Shown here piece after piece: positions 16,695 through 26,336 of a stretch of 64,000 nucleotides of DNA. This DNA is from Gordonia aichiensis NBRC 108223 (GTDB lineage Bacteria > Actinomycetota > Actinomycetes > Mycobacteriales > Mycobacteriaceae). Numbering within the stretch: the stretch's first letter is position 1; the number at the start of each line of letters is the position of its first letter. Both the position numbers and the translations under genes were made by a program. The notes under the pieces were generated by a model. The model was not told where the DNA came from. It searched no databases and saw only the letters and a program-made list of their open reading frames with translations. The stretch lies in NCBI RefSeq assembly GCF_000332975.1, contig NZ_BANR01000003.1, positions 496,001 to 560,000 on the forward strand, read 5' to 3'.

Positions 16695-19600
16695 GTGGCT
16701 CGACGACAAGGGGAGCCGGGACCCTCCCGGACGCGGAACTCCCGCCCGAACAGCCCCCGGCGGGGGCAGGTCGGGGGCACGGCGCTGCGTACTCATCTCG
16801 TCGCCTCGACCGCCGATGACGCGGGACAGGGCAGCGGTACACAGCCGCGGGTCTGGCCCGACCACGTGCAAGCCGTCATCGACGGTGCGGTGCCGGTCGA
16901 GGGCGACAGCTCCGGCTGGCGGCCCTGGCGGGTGCACGGCGGTCCGGGTACTGGCAAGACCTCCCTGGTCGTTGATGCCGCTGTCGCGCGGTTGCTCACC
17001 GAAGGCACCGATCCGGAATCGATCCTGGTGCTCGCATCGAGCAGGCGTTCGGCGATCACCCTGCGCGAACGGATAACCCGCAGAGTGCTGGCGGCGTCCG
17101 GCGGATTCGGGACGGGTGCGGGCGGTGCGCTGCGCGAACCACTCGTGCGCACGGTTCACTCGTACGCGTTCGCCATCCTGCGCTTGCAGGCGAGCGCTCA
17201 CGGCAATCCGCCGCCGCGGCTGATCACCGGCTCCGAGCAGGACGTCGTGCTGCGCGAACTGCTCGCGGGCGACATCGAGGACGGCGCGGACTACTGGCCG
17301 GCACTGCTGCGTCCCGCGCTGGGCACCGACGGTTTCGCGCAGGCGCTGCGCGATCTCATGATGCGCGCTGCCGAGCGCGGAGTCGGGCCCGAGGAACTCG
17401 CGGCGCTCGGACGTCACCACCGTCGGCCGGCGTGGGTGGCTGCCGCGCGGGCGTATGCGCAGTACGAACAGAACATGCTGCTGCGCGGTGCCGTCGGCCT
17501 CGCGACACCTGGTGCGTCGGCGCCCGCGGTCGACGCCGCAGAGCTCGTCGGATCTGCACTGTCGGCCTTCGCGACAGACCCCGATCTGCTCGCCGGACAG
17601 CGCACCCGAATCCGACACCTCATCGTCGACGACGCCCAGCACCTCGATCCGCAGGCAGCAGAGCTCGTGCGGCTCGTCGGGACCGGCACCGACTCGACGA
17701 TCATCGCCGCCGACACCGACCAGTCCATCTTCGGGTTTCGTGGGGCAAGCCCCCGCTTCGCCGACGGGCTCGCCGAGGCGGGCTCCGAGCGCGACATCGT
17801 GCTGAGCGAGGACTTCCGCTCACATCCCGCGATCGGCGCCGTGGGTCGCGCACTGGCGACGCGCCTGCCGGGAGCACGCCCACATCACTATCCGCGGCCG
17901 TCGTCGGCAGGCGATACCGAGGGCGGCGTGTCAGAAACTGCGGGTGGGCACGAGGAGGCAGGTGCTTCCGTGCGGGTCTTCTCGTCGGCGGCCAAGGAGG
18001 CGACGGCGGTTGCGGACCTGCTGCGTCGAGCTCATCTGTTCGACGGTGTCGCCTGGTCGGACATGGCGGTCATCGTCCGGTCTGTCCACCTGGCGCTGCC
18101 CGCGCTGCGTCGAGCCTTCCGGTCCGCGGGCGTTCCGCTCACGACGCCCACCTCCGACCTCCCGATCCACAGGCAACGGTCGGTCGCGGCGCTGATGACG
18201 GTGCTGCGCGCAGTGGCCGCTCGCTCGGCCACCGATCCCGCGGCGTCGACAGACGCCACCGAGGCGGCCGACTCCCTCGACGAGGTGTTCTCCCTCGACG
18301 ACACGGTCGCCCTGCTGACCGGACCGATCGGTGCAGCCGATCCCGGCGCGATGCGACGTCTGCGTCGCGGTGTGCGCCGATGCGACGAGAAGGCCGAGCG
18401 CGCAGGGGCTGCAGCCGATGCGCCTGTGGAACCTTCTGCGCAGCAGCGTGATTCGTTGACCTCCTTGCGTGAGGCGTTACTCGACGACGAGGTCGCTCAA
18501 CGCTATCTGCGAACACTGTCCGACACCGAGGCGGCGCCGCTGCGGCGCGCGCTCGACGTGATCGCGGCGGCGCAACGCGCACACCTCGCCCGTCGAGGCG
18601 TCGAGGAGACGCTCTGGGCCGCATGGCAAGCGAGTGGGCTCGAGCGTCGGTGGGTCGGTAGCGCCATCCGAGGCGGGCCCGCTGGTGAACAGGCCGACCG
18701 CGATCTCGACGCGATGATGGCGATGTTCGAGGCCGCAGCGGATTTCGCCGACACACTGCCCTCGGCGGGACCAGCGTCGTTCGTGCATTACCTGAGCCAG
18801 TTGCAGATCCCGCGCGACTCCAGAACGCCTTCTGCCACTGCCGATTCCGTGACGGTGCTCTCGGCACACGCCGCTGCGGGACGCGAGTGGGAGGTGGTGG
18901 TCGTTGCGGGCGTCCTCGACGGTCTGTGGCCGTCGCTGCGGAGCAGGGGCAGCGTACTCGGTACCGCAGAACTCATCGACCTGCTCGACGGCGTCGCGCC
19001 GGAGGGGATCGACGTGGTCACACGCGGCGCCGTCGCGCTGGCCGACGAGCGACGCCTGCTGCTCGTCGCCTGCACGCGGGCGAGGCGTCGGCTACTGGTG
19101 ACGGCGGTCGAGGACGGCAGCGGCGACGCGTCGCCGTCGAGGTTCATCGCCGAGATCGCCGCTGCGCTCGGTGGCACCTCCGACGACGACTCCGATGCGG
19201 GTCAGGTTCTCGAGGGCGTTGCGCTCGATCCCGGCGTCGACCGCGTGCTGTCCCTCCCGTCGCTGGTGGCCACGCTGCGGTCGGTCGTCCTCGCGGGCGC
19301 AGAGGACCCGGAACCCGACGAGCGCACCCGAGCGGCAGCCGAACTTCTTGCCACCCTTGCCGACTCCGATATCCCTGGCGCTCACCCGCGCGACTGGTTC
19401 GGTCTGGCAGAGGTGAGCAGCACCGAGCCGCTGTGGCGCGCCGAGGACGGACCCGTCACGCTGTCGCCGTCGAACATCGAGAGTCTGAGCCGGTGCTCGC
19501 TGCGGTGGCTGCTCGAGCGCAACGGCGGACGCGACGGCGACGCGACGCCCGCGATCGCAGGAAGTCTGGTGCACACGCTCGTCCAGGCGGTTGCAGGCAA

Positions 19601-20249
19601 CATCGATCCCGCCGAGGTGACCGGTGCGCTCCGCGACATCTGGGAGCGGGTCGACACCGGTGCGGCGTGGTACTCGGCGCACGAGTTGGCGCGTGCCGAG
19701 GAGATGTTGACCAATTTCCGGGACTGGCTGCGTATCTCGCGCGACGACCTGCACGAGCGGGGCGTCGAGTCGGCCATCGACGCGACATTGCCCGGCGTCG
19801 ACGACGATCCGCCGGTCCGGTTGCGCGGTCGCGTCGACCGGCTCGAAGCCGACTCGTCGGGCAGGCCGGTCGTCGTTGACGTCAAGACCGCGAAGACCGC
19901 GGTCTCACGTGCCGATGCCGAGGAACACGCGCAGCTCGCCGCCTACCAGGTGGCGCTGGCCCACGGTGGCGCGTCGCAGTTCCCGCCAGGGGCGGATGGC
20001 ACGCTCGAGCCGGGCGGTGGGCGGCTGGTGTTCGTGTCGGCGACCAACACGTCGACCGGGGCGTCCGAGCGGGTGCAGCCGCCGTTGACGCCCGAACTGC
20101 TCGACGAGTGGATCACGGTGGTGCGGTCGGCGGCCAAGGCCAGTGTCGGGCCGGTGTTCGACGCGACGCCCAACCCCGGCTGTGTGCACTGCGCGTTGCA
20201 CACGAGTTGCCCGGCACAGCTGCGTGGCAAGGCGGTGATCGATGACTGA
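16695..20249 (+). CDS. adnA: Helicase-nuclease subunit AdnA
   Basis: One subunit of the AdnAB motor-nuclease that resects DNA double-strand breaks in Actinobacteria. The 1184 aa contain a UvrD-like motor with Walker A GGPGTGKT (82-89), motif II IVDDAQHL (Asp312), motif III AADTDQSIFGFRGA and motif IV EDFRSHP. The C-terminal RecB-type nuclease has GRVDR, DVKTAK (Asp1062) and QLAAYQ. Four cysteines (C934, C1163, C1166, C1172) frame the nuclease as in iron-sulfur AddB-type nucleases. Motif II is DDAQ rather than the DExQ of the partner, suggesting the weaker motor. GTG 16695 is the longest start. It overlaps adnB by eight bases. Confidence 0.92.
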   Translation: MARRQGEPGPSRTRNSRPNSPRRGQVGGTALRTHLVASTADDAGQGSGTQPRVWPDHVQAVIDGAVPVEGDSSGWRPWRVHGGPGTGKTSLVVDAAVARLLTEGTDPESILVLASSRRSAITLRERITRRVLAASGGFGTGAGGALREPLVRTVHSYAFAILRLQASAHGNPPPRLITGSEQDVVLRELLAGDIEDGADYWPALLRPALGTDGFAQALRDLMMRAAERGVGPEELAALGRHHRRPAWVAAARAYAQYEQNMLLRGAVGLATPGASAPAVDAAELVGSALSAFATDPDLLAGQRTRIRHLIVDDAQHLDPQAAELVRLVGTGTDSTIIAADTDQSIFGFRGASPRFADGLAEAGSERDIVLSEDFRSHPAIGAVGRALATRLPGARPHHYPRPSSAGDTEGGVSETAGGHEEAGASVRVFSSAAKEATAVADLLRRAHLFDGVAWSDMAVIVRSVHLALPALRRAFRSAGVPLTTPTSDLPIHRQRSVAALMTVLRAVAARSATDPAASTDATEAADSLDEVFSLDDTVALLTGPIGAADPGAMRRLRRGVRRCDEKAERAGAAADAPVEPSAQQRDSLTSLREALLDDEVAQRYLRTLSDTEAAPLRRALDVIAAAQRAHLARRGVEETLWAAWQASGLERRWVGSAIRGGPAGEQADRDLDAMMAMFEAAADFADTLPSAGPASFVHYLSQLQIPRDSRTPSATADSVTVLSAHAAAGREWEVVVVAGVLDGLWPSLRSRGSVLGTAELIDLLDGVAPEGIDVVTRGAVALADERRLLLVACTRARRRLLVTAVEDGSGDASPSRFIAEIAAALGGTSDDDSDAGQVLEGVALDPGVDRVLSLPSLVATLRSVVLAGAEDPEPDERTRAAAELLATLADSDIPGAHPRDWFGLAEVSSTEPLWRAEDGPVTLSPSNIESLSRCSLRWLLERNGGRDGDATPAIAGSLVHTLVQAVAGNIDPAEVTGALRDIWERVDTGAAWYSAHELARAEEMLTNFRDWLRISRDDLHERGVESAIDATLPGVDDDPPVRLRGRVDRLEADSSGRPVVVDVKTAKTAVSRADAEEHAQLAAYQVALAHGGASQFPPGADGTLEPGGGRLVFVSATNTSTGASERVQPPLTPELLDEWITVVRSAAKASVGPVFDATPNPGCVHCALHTSCPAQLRGKAVIDD

Positions 20250-23200
20250 CCTCGACGTCACCGGCGTGCGTGTCTCGGCGACCTCGCTGGCCGCTGCGCT
20301 CGGCCTGCCCATGCCGACAGCCGAACAGGTCGCCGTCATCGAGGCTCCGCTCGAGCCCTTGCTCGTGGTCGCGGGCGCGGGCGCAGGCAAGACCGAGACC
20401 ATGGCCTCGCGGGTGGTCTGGCTGGTCGCGAACGGACTCGTCGCCCCCGACGAGATCCTCGGACTCACCTTCACCCGGAAGGCGGCCAGTGAACTCGGGG
20501 CGCGTATCCGGCGTCGCCTGTCGATGCTCGCCGGCTCGCCCGCGTTGGTCAACTGGGACCCCGACGGCTCGCTCGCGGCCCGGCTGCGCTCCGCCGATCC
20601 CGAGGTGAGTACCTATCACGCGTACGCGGGCCGACTCATCGCCGACTACGGCTTGCTGCTGCCCGTCGAGCCGAGCTCGACACTGCTGAGCGAGACCGAG
20701 CTATGGCAGCTCGCTTTCTCTATCGTGTCCACCTGGACCGGACCGTTGCACACCACCAAGGTGCCCTCCAGCGTGACCGAAGCCGTGCTGCGCCTGCACG
20801 GCGAGATGGCAGAGCACCTCGTCGACCTCGACACCGTGACCGCCTGGGGCGACGACCTGCGATCGATGGTCGACACGCTGCCGCCGGGACCACGCCAGCG
20901 CGCGGCACCCAGCAAAGACCTGCTCAAGATCCAGGAGGTCATCGACGAACGTCGCGAACTGTTACCGATGGTCGCCGCACTGCGGGCGGCGATGCGCGAG
21001 CAGTCGGCTCTCGACTTCGGCAGCCAGATGTCGCTGGCCGCGCAACTGGTGCAGCGCAATCCCGATGTCGCCGCGGCGGAACGGCGCATGTTCCGCGCCG
21101 TGCTACTCGACGAGTACCAGGACACCGGACACTCGCAGCGAATTCTCCTGTCGACGCTGTTCGGTGGCGGCGCCGGCGCGAACACCGGGCATGCGGGGGG
21201 CGAGTATCCGACCGTCGCGGTCACTGCGGTCGGCGACCCGATCCAGTCCATCTATGGCTGGCGCGGAGCGTCGGCGGCCAATCTGCCGCGCTTCAGCGCC
21301 GACTTCCGGCGCTCGGACGGCAGCCCGTCGGACCGACTCGAACTGCTGACGAGCTGGCGCAACCCCTCACATACCCTCGATCTCGCCAACCGCACATCGG
21401 AGGAGTTGCGGCGCAGAGGTATTCCGGTCAGCGTGCTGCGACCTCGACCCGACGCCCCGAGGGGGACGGTGTCGATGGCACTCACGGATACCGTGACCGC
21501 CGAACGGTCCTGGGTCGCCGACCACATCGAGCGACACTATCGCGACGCCGAGCGCGACGCCGTCGACCCGCCGACCATCGCGATCCTGGTGCGGCGCAAC
21601 GAGGATTCGGCACCGTTGGCCGCGGAACTGGAGAGCCGGGGCATCCCGGCAGAGGTGATCGGCATCGGCGGCCTGCTGCACGTACCCGAGATCGAGGACG
21701 TCGTGGCCACGCTGAGGTTGATGGCCGACCCGATGGCCGGAACAGCCGCGATGCGGCTGCTCACCGGAGCGCGATGGCAACTGGGAGCCGCCGACATCGC
21801 CGCACTGTGGCGTCGGGCGACCAGTCTCGCGGCCGACGCCTTCGCGGCGTCGGGTGGCACGGTCACCAGCCGTGAAGAACTCGACGCCGCACTCGTTGCG
21901 GTGCTGCCGACGGAGGTCGTCGATCGCGCCGGGATCGCTGACGCCGTCGTCGATCCCGGTGATCCCGCGGCCTACACGCCGCAGGGATACGCACGCATCC
22001 GGGCGTTCGGCGCCCAGCTCGAAGCGCTACGAAGGCGCATCGGCCAGCCCCTGCCCGAACTCGTGGCCGATGTCGAGAACACGATCGGGGTCGGTATCGA
22101 GGCGCAGATTCGCGCACGTCGTATGCGTGGAGCAATCACTGGTCGTGAGCATCTCGATGCGTTCGCCGAGTACGTGACGGTCTATGCGGAACGCCCAGGC
22201 GCGAATCTGCCGGGCCTGCTGGCCTTTCTGGACACCGCGGAAACCATCGAGAAGGGACTCGAGCCCGGCCGGATCGAGGTGGCCGAGCAACGTGTGCAGA
22301 TTCTCACCGTGCACGCGGCGAAGGGGCTCGAATGGGACGTCGTCGCTCTGCCGCACGTGGCTGCGCGGATCTTTCCGGGCGGACGCGCCGACACGACGTG
22401 GATGCGCAGTGCAAAGGAGTTGCCGGGGCCGCTACGCGGCGACCTGGCGGAGCAGGGAACGGGGGAGGGGTTCCCCACTTTCGACCTGGCCTCGGCAGGC
22501 ATCGGCGATCGCAAAGAACTCGCCGAGGCACTCACGCTGCACAAGGAGGCCATCGACGAGCGTCGACTCGAAGAGGATCGCAGGCTGCTTTACGTCGCAT
22601 TGACGCGAGCTCGCCACGACCTGCTCGTATCGGCTCATCATTGGGGCGAGTCCGGTGACAAGCCGCGCGGTGGATCGGAGTTCTTCGACGAGCTCGTCGC
22701 GATCGTCTCCGACGCGATCGCCGATCCGGCCATCGACTCCGACGGCCTCGCGATCGACGAACTCGCACCGCCGCCCGAGGACGGTGCCACCAACCCGTTG
22801 GCCGAACGGATCATTCGTTCGTCGTGGCCCGCCGACCGGTTGGGTGCGCGACGGGCCGGGGTCGACGCGGCTGCGCGACTGGTTCTCGACGCCATCGCCG
22901 GCCGCAGCGCCCCGGCACTGTTCGAGGCACCGGCCGCCGATACCGGCGGTGCCGGTGTCCGCAGCAGTGACCCCGCAACCGGCGGCCCCGCCACCGACGA
23001 CCCCGCAACCGACGACCCCGAGATCGCCGACTGGCGAGCAGAAGTGGACGCGCTGCTCGCCGAACATCACCGGGGTAATCAGGCCCTCGTCGACGTCGCG
23101 CTCCCGACCCACCTGTCGGTCAGCCAACTCGTCGAACTCGATTCGGACGAGCGGGAATTCGCTCGACGACTCCGACGCCCGACACCGTTTCGGCCGAATC

Positions 23201-23772
23201 CGACGGCGCGCCGCGGCACCGCCTTCCACGCGTGGGTGGAGCGGTGGTTCGGTGCGACGCGGCTGCTCGACATCGACGAACTGCCGGGTGCCGCCGATTC
23301 CTCGGCGTCGCCGGATGCCGATCTCGACGCGCTGCGCGAGGCGTTCCTGGCGTCGAGGTGGGCATCGCGCAACCCCAGCGAGGTCGAGGTGCCCTTTGAG
23401 ACCGTCATCGGCGACACGGTGATCCGCGGTCGGATCGACGCGGTGTTCGCCGAACCCGATGGTTCGTGGGTCGTCGTCGACTGGAAGACGGGAGCGGTGC
23501 CCGGCGGTCGGGGCGGTGGAGATCGTCAGAGCGGCGGGGGCCGAGAGGGCGACGAGGCATCCAACGACGCCACCGTGAGCGGCGCGCACCGTGAATCCGT
23601 CGACATCCAGCTCGCCGCGTACCGGATTGCGTGGGCGCAACTGGCGGGTGTTCCGGTGGAGCGGGTGAGGGCCGCATTCCACTATGTCCGGCACAACTAC
23701 ACGCTCGAGCCCGCTGAACTGCCCGACCACGACGATCTCCTGGCCCTACTCGCACGAGAGTCGGAGCAGTGA
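20242..23772 (+). CDS. adnB: Helicase-nuclease subunit AdnB
   Basis: Second AdnAB subunit, 1176 aa, with a complete UvrD-type motor: Walker A AGAGAGKT (44-51), DEYQDT (Asp290), GDPIQSIYGWRGA, LTSWRNP and [12 protein letters not shown]-like motif V. The C-terminal nuclease has GRIDAVF, VVDWKTG (Asp1080) and QLAAYR and lacks the iron-sulfur cysteines. In mycobacteria AdnB is the principal motor. Two Asp/Thr/Pro- or Gly-rich insertions are visible: repeats of ATDDP around residues 910-930 and a Gly/Ser/Glu stretch between DWKTG and QLAAYR. ATGACTGA overlaps the adnA stop, implying coupled translation. Confidence 0.94.
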   Translation: MTDLDVTGVRVSATSLAAALGLPMPTAEQVAVIEAPLEPLLVVAGAGAGKTETMASRVVWLVANGLVAPDEILGLTFTRKAASELGARIRRRLSMLAGSPALVNWDPDGSLAARLRSADPEVSTYHAYAGRLIADYGLLLPVEPSSTLLSETELWQLAFSIVSTWTGPLHTTKVPSSVTEAVLRLHGEMAEHLVDLDTVTAWGDDLRSMVDTLPPGPRQRAAPSKDLLKIQEVIDERRELLPMVAALRAAMREQSALDFGSQMSLAAQLVQRNPDVAAAERRMFRAVLLDEYQDTGHSQRILLSTLFGGGAGANTGHAGGEYPTVAVTAVGDPIQSIYGWRGASAANLPRFSADFRRSDGSPSDRLELLTSWRNPSHTLDLANRTSEELRRRGIPVSVLRPRPDAPRGTVSMALTDTVTAERSWVADHIERHYRDAERDAVDPPTIAILVRRNEDSAPLAAELESRGIPAEVIGIGGLLHVPEIEDVVATLRLMADPMAGTAAMRLLTGARWQLGAADIAALWRRATSLAADAFAASGGTVTSREELDAALVAVLPTEVVDRAGIADAVVDPGDPAAYTPQGYARIRAFGAQLEALRRRIGQPLPELVADVENTIGVGIEAQIRARRMRGAITGREHLDAFAEYVTVYAERPGANLPGLLAFLDTAETIEKGLEPGRIEVAEQRVQILTVHAAKGLEWDVVALPHVAARIFPGGRADTTWMRSAKELPGPLRGDLAEQGTGEGFPTFDLASAGIGDRKELAEALTLHKEAIDERRLEEDRRLLYVALTRARHDLLVSAHHWGESGDKPRGGSEFFDELVAIVSDAIADPAIDSDGLAIDELAPPPEDGATNPLAERIIRSSWPADRLGARRAGVDAAARLVLDAIAGRSAPALFEAPAADTGGAGVRSSDPATGGPATDDPATDDPEIADWRAEVDALLAEHHRGNQALVDVALPTHLSVSQLVELDSDEREFARRLRRPTPFRPNPTARRGTAFHAWVERWFGATRLLDIDELPGAADSSASPDADLDALREAFLASRWASRNPSEVEVPFETVIGDTVIRGRIDAVFAEPDGSWVVVDWKTGAVPGGRGGGDRQSGGGREGDEASNDATVSGAHRESVDIQLAAYRIAWAQLAGVPVERVRAAFHYVRHNYTLEPAELPDHDDLLALLARESEQ

Positions 23773-23827
23773 AACGTGCCGCGGATGCACTAGATTCACA
23801 CCCTGTGAAGCAAAGGTGGTTGCGCTG

Positions 23828-24898
23828 ATGCGCGGACGCGGGTTGCGCCGTCGATGGCGGGGTGAAGAACTCTCCGACGGCCCGGATTACGCGCTTGTCG
23901 GCGTTGTCCGCATCCCCGAGCTCAAGCACAGTCCCGCGCGGGCGATCGGGCGCCGGGTCATCTTCGCGATCGTCGCGCTCTTCTTCACGGCCGTTCTCGT
24001 CTATATCGATCGCAGTGGATACCGCGATGTCCAGGAGAACCCGCTCTCGTTCCTCGACGCGATGTACTACTCGGCCGTGACGTTGTCGACCACCGGCTAC
24101 GGCGACATCACCCCGTTCACTCCGTCGGCTCGACTGATCAACCTGCTGATCATCACTCCGCTGCGCGTGCTGTTCCTGATCGTGTTGATCGGAACGACGC
24201 TCGAGGTGCTCACCGAGCGGTCCCGCCAAGCTCTCAAGATCCAGCGCTGGAGGAACAACGTGCGCAATCACACCGTCGTCATCGGGTACGGCACCAAGGG
24301 CCGTACGGCGGTCGACGCCATGATCGGCGACGGCATCAAGCCGTCGGAGATCGTCGTCGTCGACAACAATCCCGGGGTCCTCGAACACGCCGAGGCCGAC
24401 GGCCTCGTGACCGTCCGCGGTGATGCGACCAAATCAGACGTGTTGCGCCTGGCGGGTGTCGCGCACGCGGCCAGCATCGTCGTCGCCGCCAACCGTGACG
24501 ACACCGCCGTGCTTGCCACGCTGACGGCTCGCGAACTCAACCCGCGAGCGAAGATCGTCGCGTCGATCAGGGAGTCGGAGAACACGCACCTGATGCGACA
24601 GTCGGGCGCGAACTCGGTTGTGGTCTCGTCGGAGACTGCGGGCAGGCTTCTGGGAATCGCGACGATGACGCCGTCCGTGGTGGAGGTGATCGAGGATCTG
24701 CTGACCCCCGACGCCGGGTACGCCATTGCCGAGCGCGAGGTGGACCCGACCGAGACCGGCGGTTCGCCCGCCCATACTCGCGATATCGTCCTCGGCGTCG
24801 TGCGCAACGGTGTGCTGCATCGTGTCGACGACAGCGAGGTGGAGCAGATCGAGGCCGGAGATCGGCTGCTGTACGTGCGCAAGGGTGCCCCTGACTGA
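23828..24898 (+). CDS. Two-helix potassium channel with TrkA-N domain
   Basis: A 356-aa channel protein of the Rv3200c type. A hydrophobic helix (VIFAIVALFFTAVLVYI), a pore loop with the K+ selectivity filter TTGYGD (88-93) and a second helix (LLIITPLRVLFLIVLIG) are followed by a cytosolic RCK/TrkA-N domain. That domain begins HTVVIGYGTKGRTAVDAM (Rossmann motif GxGxxG) and a TrkA-C-like segment ends the protein. It likely passes K+ under nucleotide control. AAAGGTGG precedes the ATG, and TAGATT at 23791-23796 is a plausible -10, so it can be transcribed separately from adnAB. Confidence 0.9.
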   Translation: MRGRGLRRRWRGEELSDGPDYALVGVVRIPELKHSPARAIGRRVIFAIVALFFTAVLVYIDRSGYRDVQENPLSFLDAMYYSAVTLSTTGYGDITPFTPSARLINLLIITPLRVLFLIVLIGTTLEVLTERSRQALKIQRWRNNVRNHTVVIGYGTKGRTAVDAMIGDGIKPSEIVVVDNNPGVLEHAEADGLVTVRGDATKSDVLRLAGVAHAASIVVAANRDDTAVLATLTARELNPRAKIVASIRESENTHLMRQSGANSVVVSSETAGRLLGIATMTPSVVEVIEDLLTPDAGYAIAEREVDPTETGGSPAHTRDIVLGVVRNGVLHRVDDSEVEQIEAGDRLLYVRKGAPD

Positions 24899-24964
24899 TG
24901 CGCTCGGCGCACGACACCAACCCCGTCTCGCGTGTGGCGCGCCGGTCAGGGTAGAACAGACCTC

Positions 24965-25903
24965 ATGGGCGCCTTTGTCTTCGACCAACCGCCGTTGCTG
25001 TCCCGGGGCACATTCGATCGTGCCGATGAAGTCCGTGATGAACCCGATCGCATGGTGGCCGGCTGGTCGACGGCCAAGGTGCTGCGCGTCGACGCCGGTG
25101 GCCGCTATCCGGTCGACGCCGACGGTGCGCTGCGATGGGCCGACGCCGCCGAGTTCGGCGATCACCCGCCCGCCGACGCCGTCTTCCTCGCGCATACCGA
25201 CACCGATCTGTGGACGGTGAGGGTCGACGAACTCGACGGAAAGACCGCCGACCCCCGACGCGGCGCGGTTCGACTCGACCCCGACGAGGCCGGCTTGCTC
25301 GCCACTGCGCTGGGCATCCTGAACTGGCATGCGACAGCACGCTTTTCGCCGGTCGATGGCGCGCCGACAGTGCCTGCGCGCGGGGGATGGGTACGACGCA
25401 ACCCGGAGACCGGCGTCGACGAGTTCCCGCGCACGGATCCCGCGATCATCACCGTGGTCCACGACGGCGCAGACCGTATCCTGCTCGGACGCCAGGCCGT
25501 CTGGCCCGACCGCTGGTACTCGACACTCGCGGGCTTCGTCGAACCGGGTGAATCGTTGGAACAGTGCGTAATTCGGGAGGTGCACGAGGAAGTCGGCATC
25601 ACCGTGCGTGAACCCCGCTATCTCGGTTCGCAGCCGTGGCCGTTTCCGCGGTCGTTGATGCTCGGCTTCTCCGCGCTCGGCGACCCCGACGAACCACTGC
25701 GCTTCCTCGACGGCGAGATCGGCGACGCGCAGTGGTTCACGCGTACCGAGGTTCTCGAGGCCCTCGACCGTGGCGACGAATGGCTGCGGGGCATGCCCGA
25801 GCCCGATATCGCCGACGGCGAGAACGCCCCTCGACTCCTGCTTCCCGGCTCGATCTCCATCGCGCGAGCGCTCGTCGAAGCGTGGGCGCGCACGCCCGCC
25901 TGA
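24965..25903 (+). CDS. nudC: NAD(H) pyrophosphatase NudC (Nudix)
   Basis: A 312-aa Nudix hydrolase that cleaves NADH to NMNH and AMP; family members also remove NAD caps from RNA. The Nudix box GFVEPGESLEQCVIREVHEE and the NudC-specific SQPWPFPRS motif are intact. The CxxC zinc ribbon found in many NudC proteins is absent: the stretch before ARGGWVRR and FPRTDP has no cysteines. The start at 24965 follows TAGAAC by seven bases. Equivalent to Rv3199c, next to mycoredoxin and uvrD2. Confidence 0.9.
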   Translation: MGAFVFDQPPLLSRGTFDRADEVRDEPDRMVAGWSTAKVLRVDAGGRYPVDADGALRWADAAEFGDHPPADAVFLAHTDTDLWTVRVDELDGKTADPRRGAVRLDPDEAGLLATALGILNWHATARFSPVDGAPTVPARGGWVRRNPETGVDEFPRTDPAIITVVHDGADRILLGRQAVWPDRWYSTLAGFVEPGESLEQCVIREVHEEVGITVREPRYLGSQPWPFPRSLMLGFSALGDPDEPLRFLDGEIGDAQWFTRTEVLEALDRGDEWLRGMPEPDIADGENAPRLLLPGSISIARALVEAWARTPA

Positions 25904-25914
25904 CGGGGCCTGCG

Positions 25915-26196
25915 TCAGACGCCGAGCTTCTTCTTCACGTCGGTGATCGAGGGATTCGTCGCGGTCGTGCCGTCGGCGTACAGCACGGTCGGAACCACAT
26001 GGTTGCCGCCGTTGACGCTGCCGACGAACTCTGCGGCGTCGGGGTTGCGTTCGATGTCGATCTCGGTCCACTCGAGGCCGGAACTGCGCAGGGCCGTCTT
26101 GAGGCGCGCACAGTAACCGCACCACGACGTGGTGTACATGGTCAGTGCGGCCGGGGTCTGGGTGTCGGAACTCTGCGTGTCGGAAGTCTCGCTCAT
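25915..26196 (-). CDS. mrx1: Mycoredoxin-1 (glutaredoxin-like)
   Basis: A 93-aa glutaredoxin-fold thiol oxidoreductase with the active site CGYC (C26, C29), the actinobacterial mycoredoxin signature, plus the cis-Pro segment [10 protein letters not shown]. It reduces mycothiol mixed disulfides. The ATG at 26196 gives a short Ser/Thr/Gln-rich N-terminus (about 17 residues) before the fold. A SigH promoter with the same geometry as that of sigH lies directly upstream, placing it in the thiol-stress regulon. It is divergent from uvrD2, as Rv3198A is from its neighbours. Confidence 0.92.
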   Translation of the reverse strand: MSETSDTQSSDTQTPAALTMYTTSWCGYCARLKTALRSSGLEWTEIDIERNPDAAEFVGSVNGGNHVVPTVLYADGTTATNPSITDVKKKLGV

Positions 26197-26205
26197 GGCA
26201 TCCAC

Positions 26206-26232
26206 AACACGATCGTCGCCGCCGGTGTTCCC
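26206..26232 (-). promoter_or_regulatory. SigH-type promoter of mycoredoxin
   Basis: On the minus strand GGGAACA (26232-26226) and TGTT (26209-26206) match GGGAAYA-N16-YGTT exactly. GGAA and GTT starts are 23 bases apart, as at the sigH and moeZ promoters. The GTT ends 10 bases before the ATG, so the transcript has almost no leader. Confidence 0.65.
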
Positions 26233-26336
26233 GGCGGCCTCCACCCCGCCTGTGGGAACGAACACTCCGTCGGGCTTGTGGAGTGCGGGTGCCCGGGCGC
26301 GGCTCGGCGTCGTATCGGGGTGCCATAGTGGAACCC

